From Promethearchaeota archaeon (GTDB lineage: Archaea > Asgardarchaeota > Lokiarchaeia > Sigyniarchaeales > SOKP01): 64,000 nucleotides of DNA. The stretch spans positions 34,917 to 98,916 of the forward strand of contig JAHPZI010000017.1 of the NCBI GenBank assembly GCA_019058295.1, written 5' to 3'. Positions 15,655 to 24,553 of the stretch are shown here, in pieces. The first letter of the stretch is position 1. The number at the start of each line of letters is the position of its first letter. The position numbers and the translations under genes are program-made. Under the pieces are notes generated by a model. That model saw only the letters and a list, made by a program, of their open reading frames with translations, did no database searches and was not told the DNA's origin.

Positions 15655-16158
15655 ATGGTTTCAGTAGAAGAAGGTTTAAATGAAGCATTTGCAGGTGAGA
15701 GCCAAGCAAATAGAAAATATTTAGCCTTTGCAGAAAAAGCAGATAAAGATGGATTTCCTCAAGTGGCGAAATTATTCCGGGCGGCTGCCGCAGCTGAGAC
15801 TGTACACGCTCATAATCATTTACGGGCGTTAGGTGGTATTAAGTCTACATTGGAAAACTTAAAAGCCGCAGTTGAGGGAGAGCATTATGAATTCACTTCT
15901 ATGTATCCCGAATTTATTGAAGCTGCTAAAGCAGAAGGCAATAAGGCTGCTGAAAGAACTTTCAATTTCGCAAATGAAGTTGAAAAAATCCACCATAAAC
16001 TATATGAAAATGCAGTAAAAACAGTAGAAAGTGGTAAAGATTTAGAAGCAGAAGAAATTCATATTTGTCCGGTCTGTGGTTACACGCATTCAGGGGAATT
16101 ACCAGACAAATGCCCCGTATGCGGAGCTTTAAAGAAAGTATTTAAAAAGATCGAATAG
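15655..16158 (+). CDS. Rubrerythrin (second type)
   Basis: 167 residues. Diiron helices show FAGESQANRKYL (Glu), AAAAETVHAHNH (E and H), EGEHYEFTSMYP, and NEVEKIHHKLY (E, E, H). The C-terminal 30 residues hold a rubredoxin-like zinc/iron site, HICPVCGYTHSGELPDKCPV followed by CGALKKVF, with a shorter spacing than normal rubredoxin. This is the short-tail rubrerythrin type common in anaerobes. ATG follows GGTGA by four bases. The role is peroxide reduction. Confidence 0.93.
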   Translation: MVSVEEGLNEAFAGESQANRKYLAFAEKADKDGFPQVAKLFRAAAAAETVHAHNHLRALGGIKSTLENLKAAVEGEHYEFTSMYPEFIEAAKAEGNKAAERTFNFANEVEKIHHKLYENAVKTVESGKDLEAEEIHICPVCGYTHSGELPDKCPVCGALKKVFKKIE

Positions 16159-16175
16159 ATCTTCTTTTTTTTTTA
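16159..16175 (+). terminator. T-tract terminator after rubrerythrin
   Basis: A run of ten T (16165-16174) starts six bases after the stop codon, between convergent genes. Confidence 0.5.
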
Positions 16176-18563
16176 TTAAGAGGGATTATTCAGGTTTCTC
16201 TTATTTGTAGGATAACCTTTTTTATGCCAATTTAACATTCCACCAGATAGATTTCGAAGATCTTTAAATCCAGCTTGGGCTAATAACCTCGCTGCCATCA
16301 TAGAACGAGCTCCACTATGACAAATTAGCACAATCTCATCATTTTTATAATCATCAACCCTATTAAGATTTGACATAAGGTCTCCTAATGGAATTAACTC
16401 CGTTTCTACAATATGACCCCCCACACCATTATATTCTTCAGGTGTTCGGACATCTATTAAAACCGCTGGTTTATCTTCCGAATTAAGTCTTTGATATAAT
16501 TCCTCTACTGTAATATCTGAAATGGGAGGTGCCTCTAGAGGTCTTAATTCTTTTCTTGTTTTTTTCTTGGCTTTAATAGGAGCGCTAATCTCATCAACAG
16601 AGAGCTCTCCTTTTTGAAGGGTTGCGACTATTTTTCCTTCTTCTTTACCTAAATATAATAATTCGACCGCCTCATTAAGCTTAGCATAAGCTTCTACACT
16701 TGATTTAAAACCCGGATCCGTAGCATAAATCTTTAATTTTTTGTTTTCAGGAAGAGTTTCTAAAGATTTTATTAAAGCGTTTAAAGGACCAGGGCAGGAT
16801 AATCCACATGCATCTGTAATTACATAATTATCATCTTCAATAGATTTTTCCTTTACAAATTCCTCCATTATTTCACTTGGAGCACCGCAGGCAGCCACAA
16901 TTTCTTCTGTAGTAGCAGACGCAATTTCGTAAGTTTTAAATCCTCCTGTTAAATCAAATACTTCTTTATACCCGTGTTGTAATAATATTCGAGTAGCTAG
17001 ATAGCTCCTATACCCCACTTCACAAAATGTTATTATAGGCTTTCCGTTTGGAATCTCATTTAATCGGTTTCTTAGTTCTTCTAAGGGGATATTTATAGCT
17101 CCTTCAATAGTCCTTGCTTTAAATTCTTCAGGAGTTCTCACATCTAATATGATATTATCTTTTCCTTTAAGCTTATCTATATCGTGCCAGTGCCAAATAG
17201 GCATATCATTTTTCAAGTAATTGGCTGCAATGAAACCTGCCATATTTACCGGATCTTTCGCAGAACCATAAGGTGGAGCATAAGTTAATTCTAATTCTTC
17301 TAAATCAAATACGGTACCTCCCATTTTAATGATTGTGGAAATAACGTCAATTCTTTTTTCACTTCCAGAACCGCCTACAATCTGAGCTCCTAAAACTTTT
17401 CCTGAAGGTACTTCAAATAATAATTTAAATGCCATTGGAACTGCTCCAGGATAATACCCTGCGTGATTATTCGGATGTAAATATATTTTTTCATAATTTA
17501 AATCCGTATTTTTTAATTGTTTTTCCGTTAGACCAACTGTAGCTACGGTGATATCAAAAACCTTTACAACTGAAGCCCCCAAAATTCCATTATATTGAGA
17601 CTTTCTTCCTGCTATATTATCTGCTGCAATCCTTCCTTGTTTATTAGCTGGACCCGCTAATGCCATTGATATTGGCTTTTTAGTTTGATAATGTAATACT
17701 TGAACAGCATCACCAACCGCATAAATATTTGGATCTGAGGTTAGCATGCTCCCATTAACAATGATATATCCTCGTTCCCCTAATTCAAGACCTGCCTCTC
17801 TTGCCAAAGTATTTTCTGGTCGAATTCCTACTGACATTATTATTAAATTTGTATCGATCGTACGTCCATTTTTAGTCTTTACAATTATGATTCCATCTGA
17901 ATCTCGCTCAAAAGAATCCACAGGGTCCTCCAACACTAAACAAACTCCATTCAAGATTAATTCTTGATGGATAAATTGAGCCATCTCCCTATCTAAAGGC
18001 GGCATTACTTGATCGAGCATCTCTACGATTTTTACCTTAATACCTTTTTTAACTAAGTTCTCAACCATCTCCAATCCAATAAAACCTCCTCCTATTACAA
18101 CTGCTTTTTTAATTTGAGAATTATCAACAAATTTTCGAATTTTAACGGCATCTGGAATTGTCCATAATTGATAATATGGTACTTCTTCAAGACCAGGAAA
18201 AGGAGGAAGGATCGGAATTGAACCTGTAGCTAAAATAAGATAATTATATTCTAAATCATAGGCATCATGATTCTCTAAATTTCTCACTTCAACAGTTTTA
18301 TTCTCTCGATCTATTGAAATTACTTCGTTATTTACTCTAACATCTATATTAAATCTATCTAAAAATGTCTGAGGAGTAACTAATTCTAAGGAACCTTGAT
18401 CTTTTATCACATTGCCCACATAATATGGTAGTCCACAATTAGCAAAAGATACATATGGACCACGATCAAGCATAATTATTTCGATATCTTCTTTAAGGCG
18501 TCTTAATCGAGCAGCAGCGGATGCTCCACCAGCAACACCACCAATAATTACTACTCTTTCCAT
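16176..18563 (-). CDS. CoA-disulfide/persulfide reductase fused to rhodanese, TusA and second rhodanese domains
   Basis: 795 residues in four parts. Residues 1-450: FAD/NAD flavoprotein with GGVAGGASAAARLRR, the active-site SFANCGLPYY (Cys 43 region, one-cysteine type as in CoA-disulfide reductase), the NAD loop VIGGGFIGLEM and IYAVGDA. About 470-560: rhodanese with loop TFCEVGYRS (active Cys). About 595-670: TusA/SirA domain with CPGP. About 690-790: second rhodanese with LICHSGARS. The flavoprotein-rhodanese pair is a known NADH-dependent persulfide or polysulfide reductase; TusA and the second rhodanese suggest sulfane sulfur is relayed within one chain. The sulfur and Fe-S genes that follow fit this. 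Confidence 0.92.
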   Translation of the reverse strand: MERVVIIGGVAGGASAAARLRRLKEDIEIIMLDRGPYVSFANCGLPYYVGNVIKDQGSLELVTPQTFLDRFNIDVRVNNEVISIDRENKTVEVRNLENHDAYDLEYNYLILATGSIPILPPFPGLEEVPYYQLWTIPDAVKIRKFVDNSQIKKAVVIGGGFIGLEMVENLVKKGIKVKIVEMLDQVMPPLDREMAQFIHQELILNGVCLVLEDPVDSFERDSDGIIIVKTKNGRTIDTNLIIMSVGIRPENTLAREAGLELGERGYIIVNGSMLTSDPNIYAVGDAVQVLHYQTKKPISMALAGPANKQGRIAADNIAGRKSQYNGILGASVVKVFDITVATVGLTEKQLKNTDLNYEKIYLHPNNHAGYYPGAVPMAFKLLFEVPSGKVLGAQIVGGSGSEKRIDVISTIIKMGGTVFDLEELELTYAPPYGSAKDPVNMAGFIAANYLKNDMPIWHWHDIDKLKGKDNIILDVRTPEEFKARTIEGAINIPLEELRNRLNEIPNGKPIITFCEVGYRSYLATRILLQHGYKEVFDLTGGFKTYEIASATTEEIVAACGAPSEIMEEFVKEKSIEDDNYVITDACGLSCPGPLNALIKSLETLPENKKLKIYATDPGFKSSVEAYAKLNEAVELLYLGKEEGKIVATLQKGELSVDEISAPIKAKKKTRKELRPLEAPPISDITVEELYQRLNSEDKPAVLIDVRTPEEYNGVGGHIVETELIPLGDLMSNLNRVDDYKNDEIVLICHSGARSMMAARLLAQAGFKDLRNLSGGMLNWHKKGYPTNKRNLNNPS

Positions 18564-18689
18564 ATTAAATAACCATAAAAATAGGATTATATTAAAATAT
18601 AATTATTATAATTAATTAATGAAGAAAAAAAAAAATCTTTTTAATTCACTTCTAATCAAGAATTATTGGTATTTCTACTAATAATTAAA

Positions 18690-19493
18690 TTACCCTCTAT
18701 AATCTAAATGGATAACAGCGTCAACGAACAATTCATAGTTTTCATCTTCATCAAAATCATGTATAACTACTTTTTCAACTTCATCAAGTTCTCCTTTAAC
18801 TTCTAATAATTCAGATTGGAACAAAATTTTTACATCCGACTTTTTCAATTCTTTCGCTAATTCTTCTCTTCCAGGAACCCCTTTAGAAGAAGTGACAACA
18901 ATTACTCTCCCTGTATATTCAGTTAATTTCATTGCTAGAGCTAAAGAAGCATCTCCAGAATCTACAATTAAAATTCTTTTATCTCTTAATTCCTCTAGAT
19001 TATCAGGTCTATTTTTATAAACTCCTTTACCTAGAAATTCATCAAATCCAAGAATAACACTAATCTCTATTTGGCAAGTTGTTGGAACATTAACTTCAGG
19101 TTCTGTACCTTCACGATAATTACGAATTGCTGCTTGTAAAGCGTCAGCAGCTAAATTTGAACAATGCATTTTAATCGGAGGTAATCCTTCAAGCTCCTCA
19201 GCCACATCCTGTCTAGTTATCTTATAGGCTTCATCAAGTGTCTTCCCCTTTGCCATCTCTGTAATCATTGATGATGTAGCAACCGCAGAACCACATCCAA
19301 ATGTTTTGAACTTAATATCATCTATGATCTCTTCTCCATCTTGATTCTTTCCAACTTTTATATACATAAACATAAGATCTCCGCAAACAGGATTTCCAAC
19401 TTTTCCAAATCCATCAGCATCTTCAATTTCTCCCATATTTCTAGGATTCCTAAAATGATCCAGAACTTTTTCAGAATAACTTGTTGATTTCAT
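18690..19493 (-). CDS. iscU: IscU Fe-S scaffold fused to a thioredoxin-reductase-like nucleotide-binding domain
   Basis: 267 residues. Residues 1-150 are IscU: YSEKVLDHFRNPRNMG, then the three cluster ligands in NPVCGD, FGCGSA and MHCSNLAA. Residues about 155-265 (GKGVYKNRPDN, RILIVDSGDASLALAMKL, VIVVTSSKG) resemble the NADPH half of thioredoxin reductase, whose own motif is GGGDSA; the CxxC of that enzyme is absent and the glycine loop is degraded, so NADPH binding is doubtful. The start codon directly follows the IscS stop (TAA-ATG). The IscU part acts as cluster assembly scaffold with IscS. Confidence 0.88.
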   Translation of the reverse strand: MKSTSYSEKVLDHFRNPRNMGEIEDADGFGKVGNPVCGDLMFMYIKVGKNQDGEEIIDDIKFKTFGCGSAVATSSMITEMAKGKTLDEAYKITRQDVAEELEGLPPIKMHCSNLAADALQAAIRNYREGTEPEVNVPTTCQIEISVILGFDEFLGKGVYKNRPDNLEELRDKRILIVDSGDASLALAMKLTEYTGRVIVVTSSKGVPGREELAKELKKSDVKILFQSELLEVKGELDEVEKVVIHDFDEDENYELFVDAVIHLDYRG

Positions 19494-20687
19494 TTAATTA
19501 TTCACCTCATTATATTTTTTTAATAAATCTGGAGGTGTCAGAGGAGATAATATTCTCAACCTTTTAATGACATCTGGTAATACATCTATAGCTTTATCAA
19601 TATCAGATTCTTTTGTAAATCTCCCTAACGTAAATAATAAGCTCCCATGGGCTTCTTCATGTAATAAACCCATTGCTATTAACGTATGGGATGCTTCTAA
19701 AGTTTTAGATGAGCAAGCAGACCCGGTTGCACCACCAACACCTTGATCTCTTAATGATAAAATTAAAGATTCACCTTCAATATAATCAAACCTAAAATGA
19801 GCATTATTAGGCAGTCGTTTCTCAGGATGACCATTTAAGTGGGATTTTGGAATCGAATTAAGAACTCCATTTATTAATTTATCACGCAGAATTTTTAAAC
19901 GGGCTGATTCACTATGAATTTCTTTTTTCATTATTTCAGCTGCTTTTGCAAAGCCTACTATCCCAGGTATATTCTCAGAACCAGATCTCATCCCTCTCTC
20001 CTGACCCCCTCCAATTAAGATTGGATTAACACGAACTCCCTCTTTCAAGTATAACGCTCCAATACCCCTCGGTCCATAAATATCGTTTGATGAGAAAGTA
20101 ATTAAATCAATTGGTACTTTCTGAACATCTATAGGAATAACTGCTTCACTTGCCACCGCATCTGTATGAAATAAAATTTTTTTCTCAGTAGCGATTTTAC
20201 TTATTTCCTCTATTGGTTGTAGTGACCCAACTTCATTGCTAGCTGTGGAAATAGAAATCAAAATCGTTTTATCAGTAATAAATCTTTCCAATTTATCGAG
20301 ATTTATTATTCCATATTGATCTACAGGGACTCTGCTCACTTTAAATCCTTGTCGTTCTAAATACTTACCGAGGTTCAATATCGAAATGTGCTCAATCTCT
20401 GAAATTATTATGTGATCTCCTTTTCTTTTATTTCTCAAGGCTGAGCCAATTAAAGCTAAGTTATTAGATTCAGTAGCACCTGAAGTGAATAAGATATCTG
20501 AGGATTTAGGGGCGTTTATAAAATCTGCAACTTTTTTGCGTGCCTTTTCTAAAGTCTCAGTGGCAATATCTCCATCTCCATGAAGCGATGAAGGATTTGC
20601 GAATTTTTTATTAAAATAAGGCAACATCTCTTCAATCACTCTATCATCCACTGGTTTTGCTGCTTGGTAATCTAAATAAACACTCAT
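19494..20687 (-). CDS. iscS: Cysteine desulfurase homolog IscS/NifS lacking the PLP lysine
   Basis: 397 residues, class V aminotransferase fold: YLDYQAAKPVD at the N-terminus, FTSGATESNNLAL, HTDAVAS, and the sulfur-accepting Cys in GSACSSKTLEASH (about residue 324). The PLP site normally reads S-x-HK-x-x-GP; here it is FSSNDIYGPRG, so the Schiff-base Lys is Asp. The codons (TCA AAC GAT ATT) are unambiguous. An Archaeoglobus fulgidus IscS with the same Asp substitution is known from crystal structures with IscU. It may act as sulfur carrier or assembly partner fed by persulfide enzymes rather than as a normal desulfurase. GGATGAT precedes ATG. Confidence 0.9.
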   Translation of the reverse strand: MSVYLDYQAAKPVDDRVIEEMLPYFNKKFANPSSLHGDGDIATETLEKARKKVADFINAPKSSDILFTSGATESNNLALIGSALRNKRKGDHIIISEIEHISILNLGKYLERQGFKVSRVPVDQYGIINLDKLERFITDKTILISISTASNEVGSLQPIEEISKIATEKKILFHTDAVASEAVIPIDVQKVPIDLITFSSNDIYGPRGIGALYLKEGVRVNPILIGGGQERGMRSGSENIPGIVGFAKAAEIMKKEIHSESARLKILRDKLINGVLNSIPKSHLNGHPEKRLPNNAHFRFDYIEGESLILSLRDQGVGGATGSACSSKTLEASHTLIAMGLLHEEAHGSLLFTLGRFTKESDIDKAIDVLPDVIKRLRILSPLTPPDLLKKYNEVNN

Positions 20688-20763
20688 TTTATCATCCTTC
20701 TTTCATTATTTTAATAATCATTATATGAATTAATAAAAAAAATTTTTATTAGAAATTTATTAA

Positions 20764-21120
20764 TTAAAACCATTGAGTAGCGTCATTCTCTAAAACTAAA
20801 TCGTTTAGAGTAGCTGCTCCTACAATTTTTACACCTGGAATTAAATCAACTTTCTCCCAGCCCAACATTCTTTTTGAAGCCTCACAAACTAAAATCTCTA
20901 TGCCAGCTTCCATAGTTTTATCAATCATTTCTTTAACAGATGGAAAATCACCCAATTTTATTTTTTCGGCCTCCCCTGGTTTTAATATTTTTAAACCTGT
21001 CCCTAAATAATAAACTGTTGCATCAATGTCCATAGCTTTTGCTGTCTGTGCCAACACTAGCGGAGAATATTGACGTTCAGGATCGTCAGTTGTTTGTACA
21101 TACAATATACTTTTTCCCAT
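20764..21120 (-). CDS. DsrE-family sulfur-relay-like protein
   Basis: 118 residues with the DsrE/DsrF/TusD-like Rossmann-type pattern: ILYVQTTDDPERQYSPLVLA at the start, ATVYYLGTGLKILK, and the conserved Cys in GIEILVCEASKRML (about residue 80), the position used for persulfide carriage in this family. ATG follows GGAGTGAT. It lies between TusA and IscS on the same strand, which supports a sulfur-transfer role. Confidence 0.82.
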   Translation of the reverse strand: MGKSILYVQTTDDPERQYSPLVLAQTAKAMDIDATVYYLGTGLKILKPGEAEKIKLGDFPSVKEMIDKTMEAGIEILVCEASKRMLGWEKVDLIPGVKIVGAATLNDLVLENDATQWF

Positions 21121-21137
21121 TTTATATCACTCCTATT

Positions 21138-21386
21138 TTATTTTTTTTTCTTGAAAATGAATGTTAGAATATCGTCCTCCTTTCTAAAATCTAAAAGTTC
21201 TGTCTCAGTTCTTTTAGCCCATCTTTTCAAATCTTCTTCAGCAGCAGGATCGTCAGCAATAACTTTAAAACACTGACCAATTTCAAGCGTTTCAGATAGA
21301 TTTCTTACTTCAAATAAAGGTTCTGGACAATATAATCCAGTTGTATCTAACTCCTTTTCAATTTCATTCTTTTCCTTATCACTCAA
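21138..21386 (-). CDS. tusA: TusA-family sulfur carrier
   Basis: 82 residues from TTG at 21386, which lies eight bases after GAGGT; a GTG at 21399-21401 opens the same frame but has no ribosome site. The TusA signature is TTGLYCPEPLFEVRN with CPxP at the start of the first helix; the domain ends with a strand EDDILTFIFKKKK. TusA carries a persulfide on the CPxP Cys. The next gene, 17 bases on, is the DsrE-like protein, the usual partner type. Confidence 0.88.
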   Translation of the reverse strand: MSDKEKNEIEKELDTTGLYCPEPLFEVRNLSETLEIGQCFKVIADDPAAEEDLKRWAKRTETELLDFRKEDDILTFIFKKKK

Positions 21387-21643
21387 TTTTTTCAACCTCA
21401 CTTTTTATTATTACTACGAAAATTTCTTACTCTTTATTGATTTCGTATATTAGAAAGGATCTTTCTTGTTATATATACTGTCACTATTCAGATCTTTTAC
21501 TAAAAAAATAAATGTTGTTCTTATAATTTAGTTAAAATAAAGAATAATTGAAGAATTAGAATAAAGTAATTTTAAAAAGAGTTTTATAATTTATAAACTT
21601 CGAAAAAAATATGTTAAAAGACCTTGAAATTAAAATAGAGATT

Positions 21644-22480
21644 TTAAGTTAAATATTGTTTTAATAATTGAAATCTTTTTTCTCTTGATATTCTATTTCT
21701 TACAGGATTCCAATTTCCATACAATTCTTCATGAAAAGTGGGTTTTTTAATTCTATAAAATATACCAATTGGCAGTTTATCTTTTCTTTTGACATTTTTC
21801 ATCGCCTCATCAAAAGATTTCGGTTCTTTTTCAAGTATTTCAGTATTCTCTCGATAGAATTGCCAAGTGTCATTATATGCAACAGTAGGTTGTAAAATTT
21901 CTATGAATGAAAAACCTTTATGCTCAATAGCTTTTACCATAATATCTGTGAGATGTGCTTGTTTTCCTGGAAATCCTCTAGCAATGAATGTGGCACCTGC
22001 TTCTAGCATAATTGCTAGAGCATTTAAGGGTTCTTCAACACTTCCTTTGGGAGTAGAGGGACCTTTCCACCCTTTTTCTGAAAGAGGTGTATATTGACCT
22101 GTTGTTAAAGCATAAACACCATTATTATGCAAAATTAGAGTCATATCAAAGTTTCTTTTCGCGGCAAATATCGTGTGTGCAAGTCCTTCTCCCATCGCGT
22201 TTCCATCACCCGAAAATGTTATAACATTTAATTCGGGATTCGCAATTTTCATTCCTTGGATCGTTGCAATATCTCTCCCATGTAGTGAATATAGACCACT
22301 TATATTCAAATAATCAAAAATCTTAGCATGACATCCAATTCCCGCGGAAATTACAATATATTCTCTATTAATCCCTTTTTCCTCTAATTTTACAATCGCT
22401 TTTTTAAAAGCGTTTAAAATTCCGAAATTCCCACAACCAGGACACCATGTATTTTCAGCATATGTATCTAACGTGTTCAT
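21644..22480 (-). CDS. 2-oxoacid:ferredoxin oxidoreductase, beta (TPP) subunit
   Basis: 278 residues. WCPGCGNFGILNA near the N-terminus, then the TPP-binding region GDGNAMGEGLAHTIFAAKRN with ILHNNGVYALTTGQYTP downstream, and FPGKQAHL. These are the hallmarks of KorB/PorB-type beta subunits. With the gamma-alpha subunit encoded just upstream it forms a two-subunit enzyme that decarboxylates 2-oxoacids to acyl-CoA and reduces ferredoxin. The specific substrate (2-oxoglutarate, pyruvate or branched) cannot be decided. GGAGGT lies within the end of the alpha gene and only one base separates the two reading frames. Confidence 0.92.
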   Translation of the reverse strand: MNTLDTYAENTWCPGCGNFGILNAFKKAIVKLEEKGINREYIVISAGIGCHAKIFDYLNISGLYSLHGRDIATIQGMKIANPELNVITFSGDGNAMGEGLAHTIFAAKRNFDMTLILHNNGVYALTTGQYTPLSEKGWKGPSTPKGSVEEPLNALAIMLEAGATFIARGFPGKQAHLTDIMVKAIEHKGFSFIEILQPTVAYNDTWQFYRENTEILEKEPKSFDEAMKNVKRKDKLPIGIFYRIKKPTFHEELYGNWNPVRNRISREKRFQLLKQYLT

Positions 22481-22481
22481 T

Positions 22482-24137
22482 TTAAATTACCTCCTTAATT
22501 TTTTTAGCTAATTCGATTGGATCAAATGGACGTCCATCATATTTGTTAATTAGATTTTTGCTCTTAATATTTGCTTTTTCTTTTAAAAGTGAAGTGAATT
22601 GTCCCATTTTGCTCAGTTCTATGGTTATCACGGGCTCATCTTTATATCTTTCCAATTCCCATACCGGGAAGGGTCTAAGATATATTGGCTGTATTATAGT
22701 CGCTTCAATGTCTCCATAGTGAAGAGCTTCTAACACGCTCATTGTAGTTGAACCATACGTAAAAATTAAAGGTCCCCCGTTTCCATATACATTTACCGTT
22801 TTTAGTTGCTTTAAAAAATCAATAATATGCATATCTTTTTTATACCTTTTATTATGCATTTTTGTTATTAGTTCGGGATTTTCAGTAGTTATCCCTAACT
22901 CATCATGTTCATAACTATTCCATTTAATTACGTTCTTTGAGGGTGGAAATAACAATGGGGAAATTCCATCTTCCGTATCTAGATATCTTTTGTAATTACC
23001 ATTTTTATGATATTTTGGTTCTGCCCATTTTGTATTCTCCATGTTAATATCAACTGTCATACTACTCTCGGATAGATGTTTTTCAGTTAATAGAATCCCA
23101 GGAGTTTGAAATTTCCAAACAAGATCAAGCATTTCTGCTGATAGATAAAAAGCCTCTTTTACTGAACAGGGACAGGCTACAATTCTTAAAAATTCGCCAT
23201 GTCCAACATTTAGAGCAAAATTTAAATCACCTTGCTCTGTATAGGTTGGTACACCAGTAGCAGGTCCAGGTCTCATAGATAAGACGCATAATACAGGCGC
23301 TTCAGTCATCCCTGCCAACGAGAAACCTTCGCTCATGAGAGCAAACCCCCCTCCACTTGACCCCACCATAGCTTTAGCTCCAGCAAAAGCAGAGCCAATT
23401 GCCATATTAATCACAGCAATTTCATTCTCCGGATGTACTATAGCTAAACCAAATTTATCTGTTTGAGACGCAAGTGTGTGTAGAATTGAGGAGGCTGGAG
23501 TCATAGGATACCCAAAATAGACATCTAAACCCCCAGCAATAGCTCCAAAAGCTATCGATTGATTTCCAGTTAGAATAGGTCTTTTTTTATCTCCATTTTC
23601 AATCTCAAATTTATTATTTAATTTAGGAAAAACATAATCATAAATAAAATTCGCAAACGAGATGTTATCTTCTACAAAATGAGGATATTCTCTTTTAATA
23701 ATTTCATTCAAATCATTTTTACTAATTCCTATCGAACACGCTAAAATAGCAACTGCTCCCACACCATATAAAAGATTTTTTGCAGGAAATTTTTTAGCTT
23801 CGCTATAAAAAGGAACACCAATTCCTTCAGCATTGTCAATTTCATCAGAATTATAAATAATGAGACCATTTTTATCGAGCTCATCAGCATGCATCTCATA
23901 ACTTCTCTTATCAGAATTAATAATTAAATCTGCTTTCATATAATGACTATATATATCACGTGTAGCAGTGCTTATAACCGAGAAATTATGTCCTCCTCTT
24001 ATTAAACTCATATAGTCATCCATCTGAAATACTTGTCTTCCTCTCTCAATAAAAATTTGAGAAGCAACAGAAGCAGCCTTTTTCACACCCTCTCCAGCTT
24101 TACCTCCTACGATAAATGTAAAGATATTTTTTTTAAT
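22482..24137 (-). CDS. 2-oxoacid:ferredoxin oxidoreductase, fused gamma-alpha subunit, apparent ATT start
   Basis: 552 residues if started at ATT 24137-24135. The N-terminal gamma domain needs the segment NIFTFIVGGKAGEGVKKAAS; a start at the first in-frame GTG (24086) would cut off its glycine loop. Between the upstream stop TGA and that loop there is no ATG, GTG or TTG. GGTGA (24148-24144) sits six bases before ATT, giving M-K-K-N-I-F. The alpha part begins near residue 190 (LTGNQSIAFGAIAGGLDVYFG, YPMTPASSILH), with SSGGGFALMSEG and EAPVLCV later. The enzyme oxidises 2-oxoacids and reduces ferredoxin together with the beta subunit. Confidence 0.88.
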   Translation of the reverse strand: MKKNIFTFIVGGKAGEGVKKAASVASQIFIERGRQVFQMDDYMSLIRGGHNFSVISTATRDIYSHYMKADLIINSDKRSYEMHADELDKNGLIIYNSDEIDNAEGIGVPFYSEAKKFPAKNLLYGVGAVAILACSIGISKNDLNEIIKREYPHFVEDNISFANFIYDYVFPKLNNKFEIENGDKKRPILTGNQSIAFGAIAGGLDVYFGYPMTPASSILHTLASQTDKFGLAIVHPENEIAVINMAIGSAFAGAKAMVGSSGGGFALMSEGFSLAGMTEAPVLCVLSMRPGPATGVPTYTEQGDLNFALNVGHGEFLRIVACPCSVKEAFYLSAEMLDLVWKFQTPGILLTEKHLSESSMTVDINMENTKWAEPKYHKNGNYKRYLDTEDGISPLLFPPSKNVIKWNSYEHDELGITTENPELITKMHNKRYKKDMHIIDFLKQLKTVNVYGNGGPLIFTYGSTTMSVLEALHYGDIEATIIQPIYLRPFPVWELERYKDEPVITIELSKMGQFTSLLKEKANIKSKNLINKYDGRPFDPIELAKKIKEVI

Positions 24138-24553
24138 AAGGTTTCACCAAAACATTTTATTTTCTAACTTACTGAATAAGATTAATATATATTTAATATG
24201 AGCGAATTTAAAATTGAACCTTATTAATTAAAGGAATTTTTAACCAGTAAAGCTAAAACTATAAAAAGAATAAGAAAATCTCTTTTCTTTAATTTTTTAG
24301 AATTTATAGATTCAACTAAGATAATAGATAATTTAGCAGAATTATATTTTAGTAAATTTAATTATAAGAAGATAATTCGCATTTTACTTATATCATTTTA
24401 AATAAAACACTAATTTTTCAATATTTTATGAAGGAGAAATTTAAGAATTTGAATTTACTCCTATAAATTAAGTAAAATTTGTAAAACTTGGGGTGTAATA
24501 ATCGTGGAATATATTAAAGAAAATAAAAATTTAATAATTGAGGTGATATTATT
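24138..24553. other. 416-base intergenic region, mostly empty
   Basis: Very A+T-rich, with promoter-like TATA stretches (TAATATATATTT near 24183). The only reading frame of note is GTG 24504 to 24620 (38 codons) behind GGGGTG, which overlaps the small ATT-started gene in another frame and is less protein-like. No RNA gene recognised. Confidence 0.4.
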
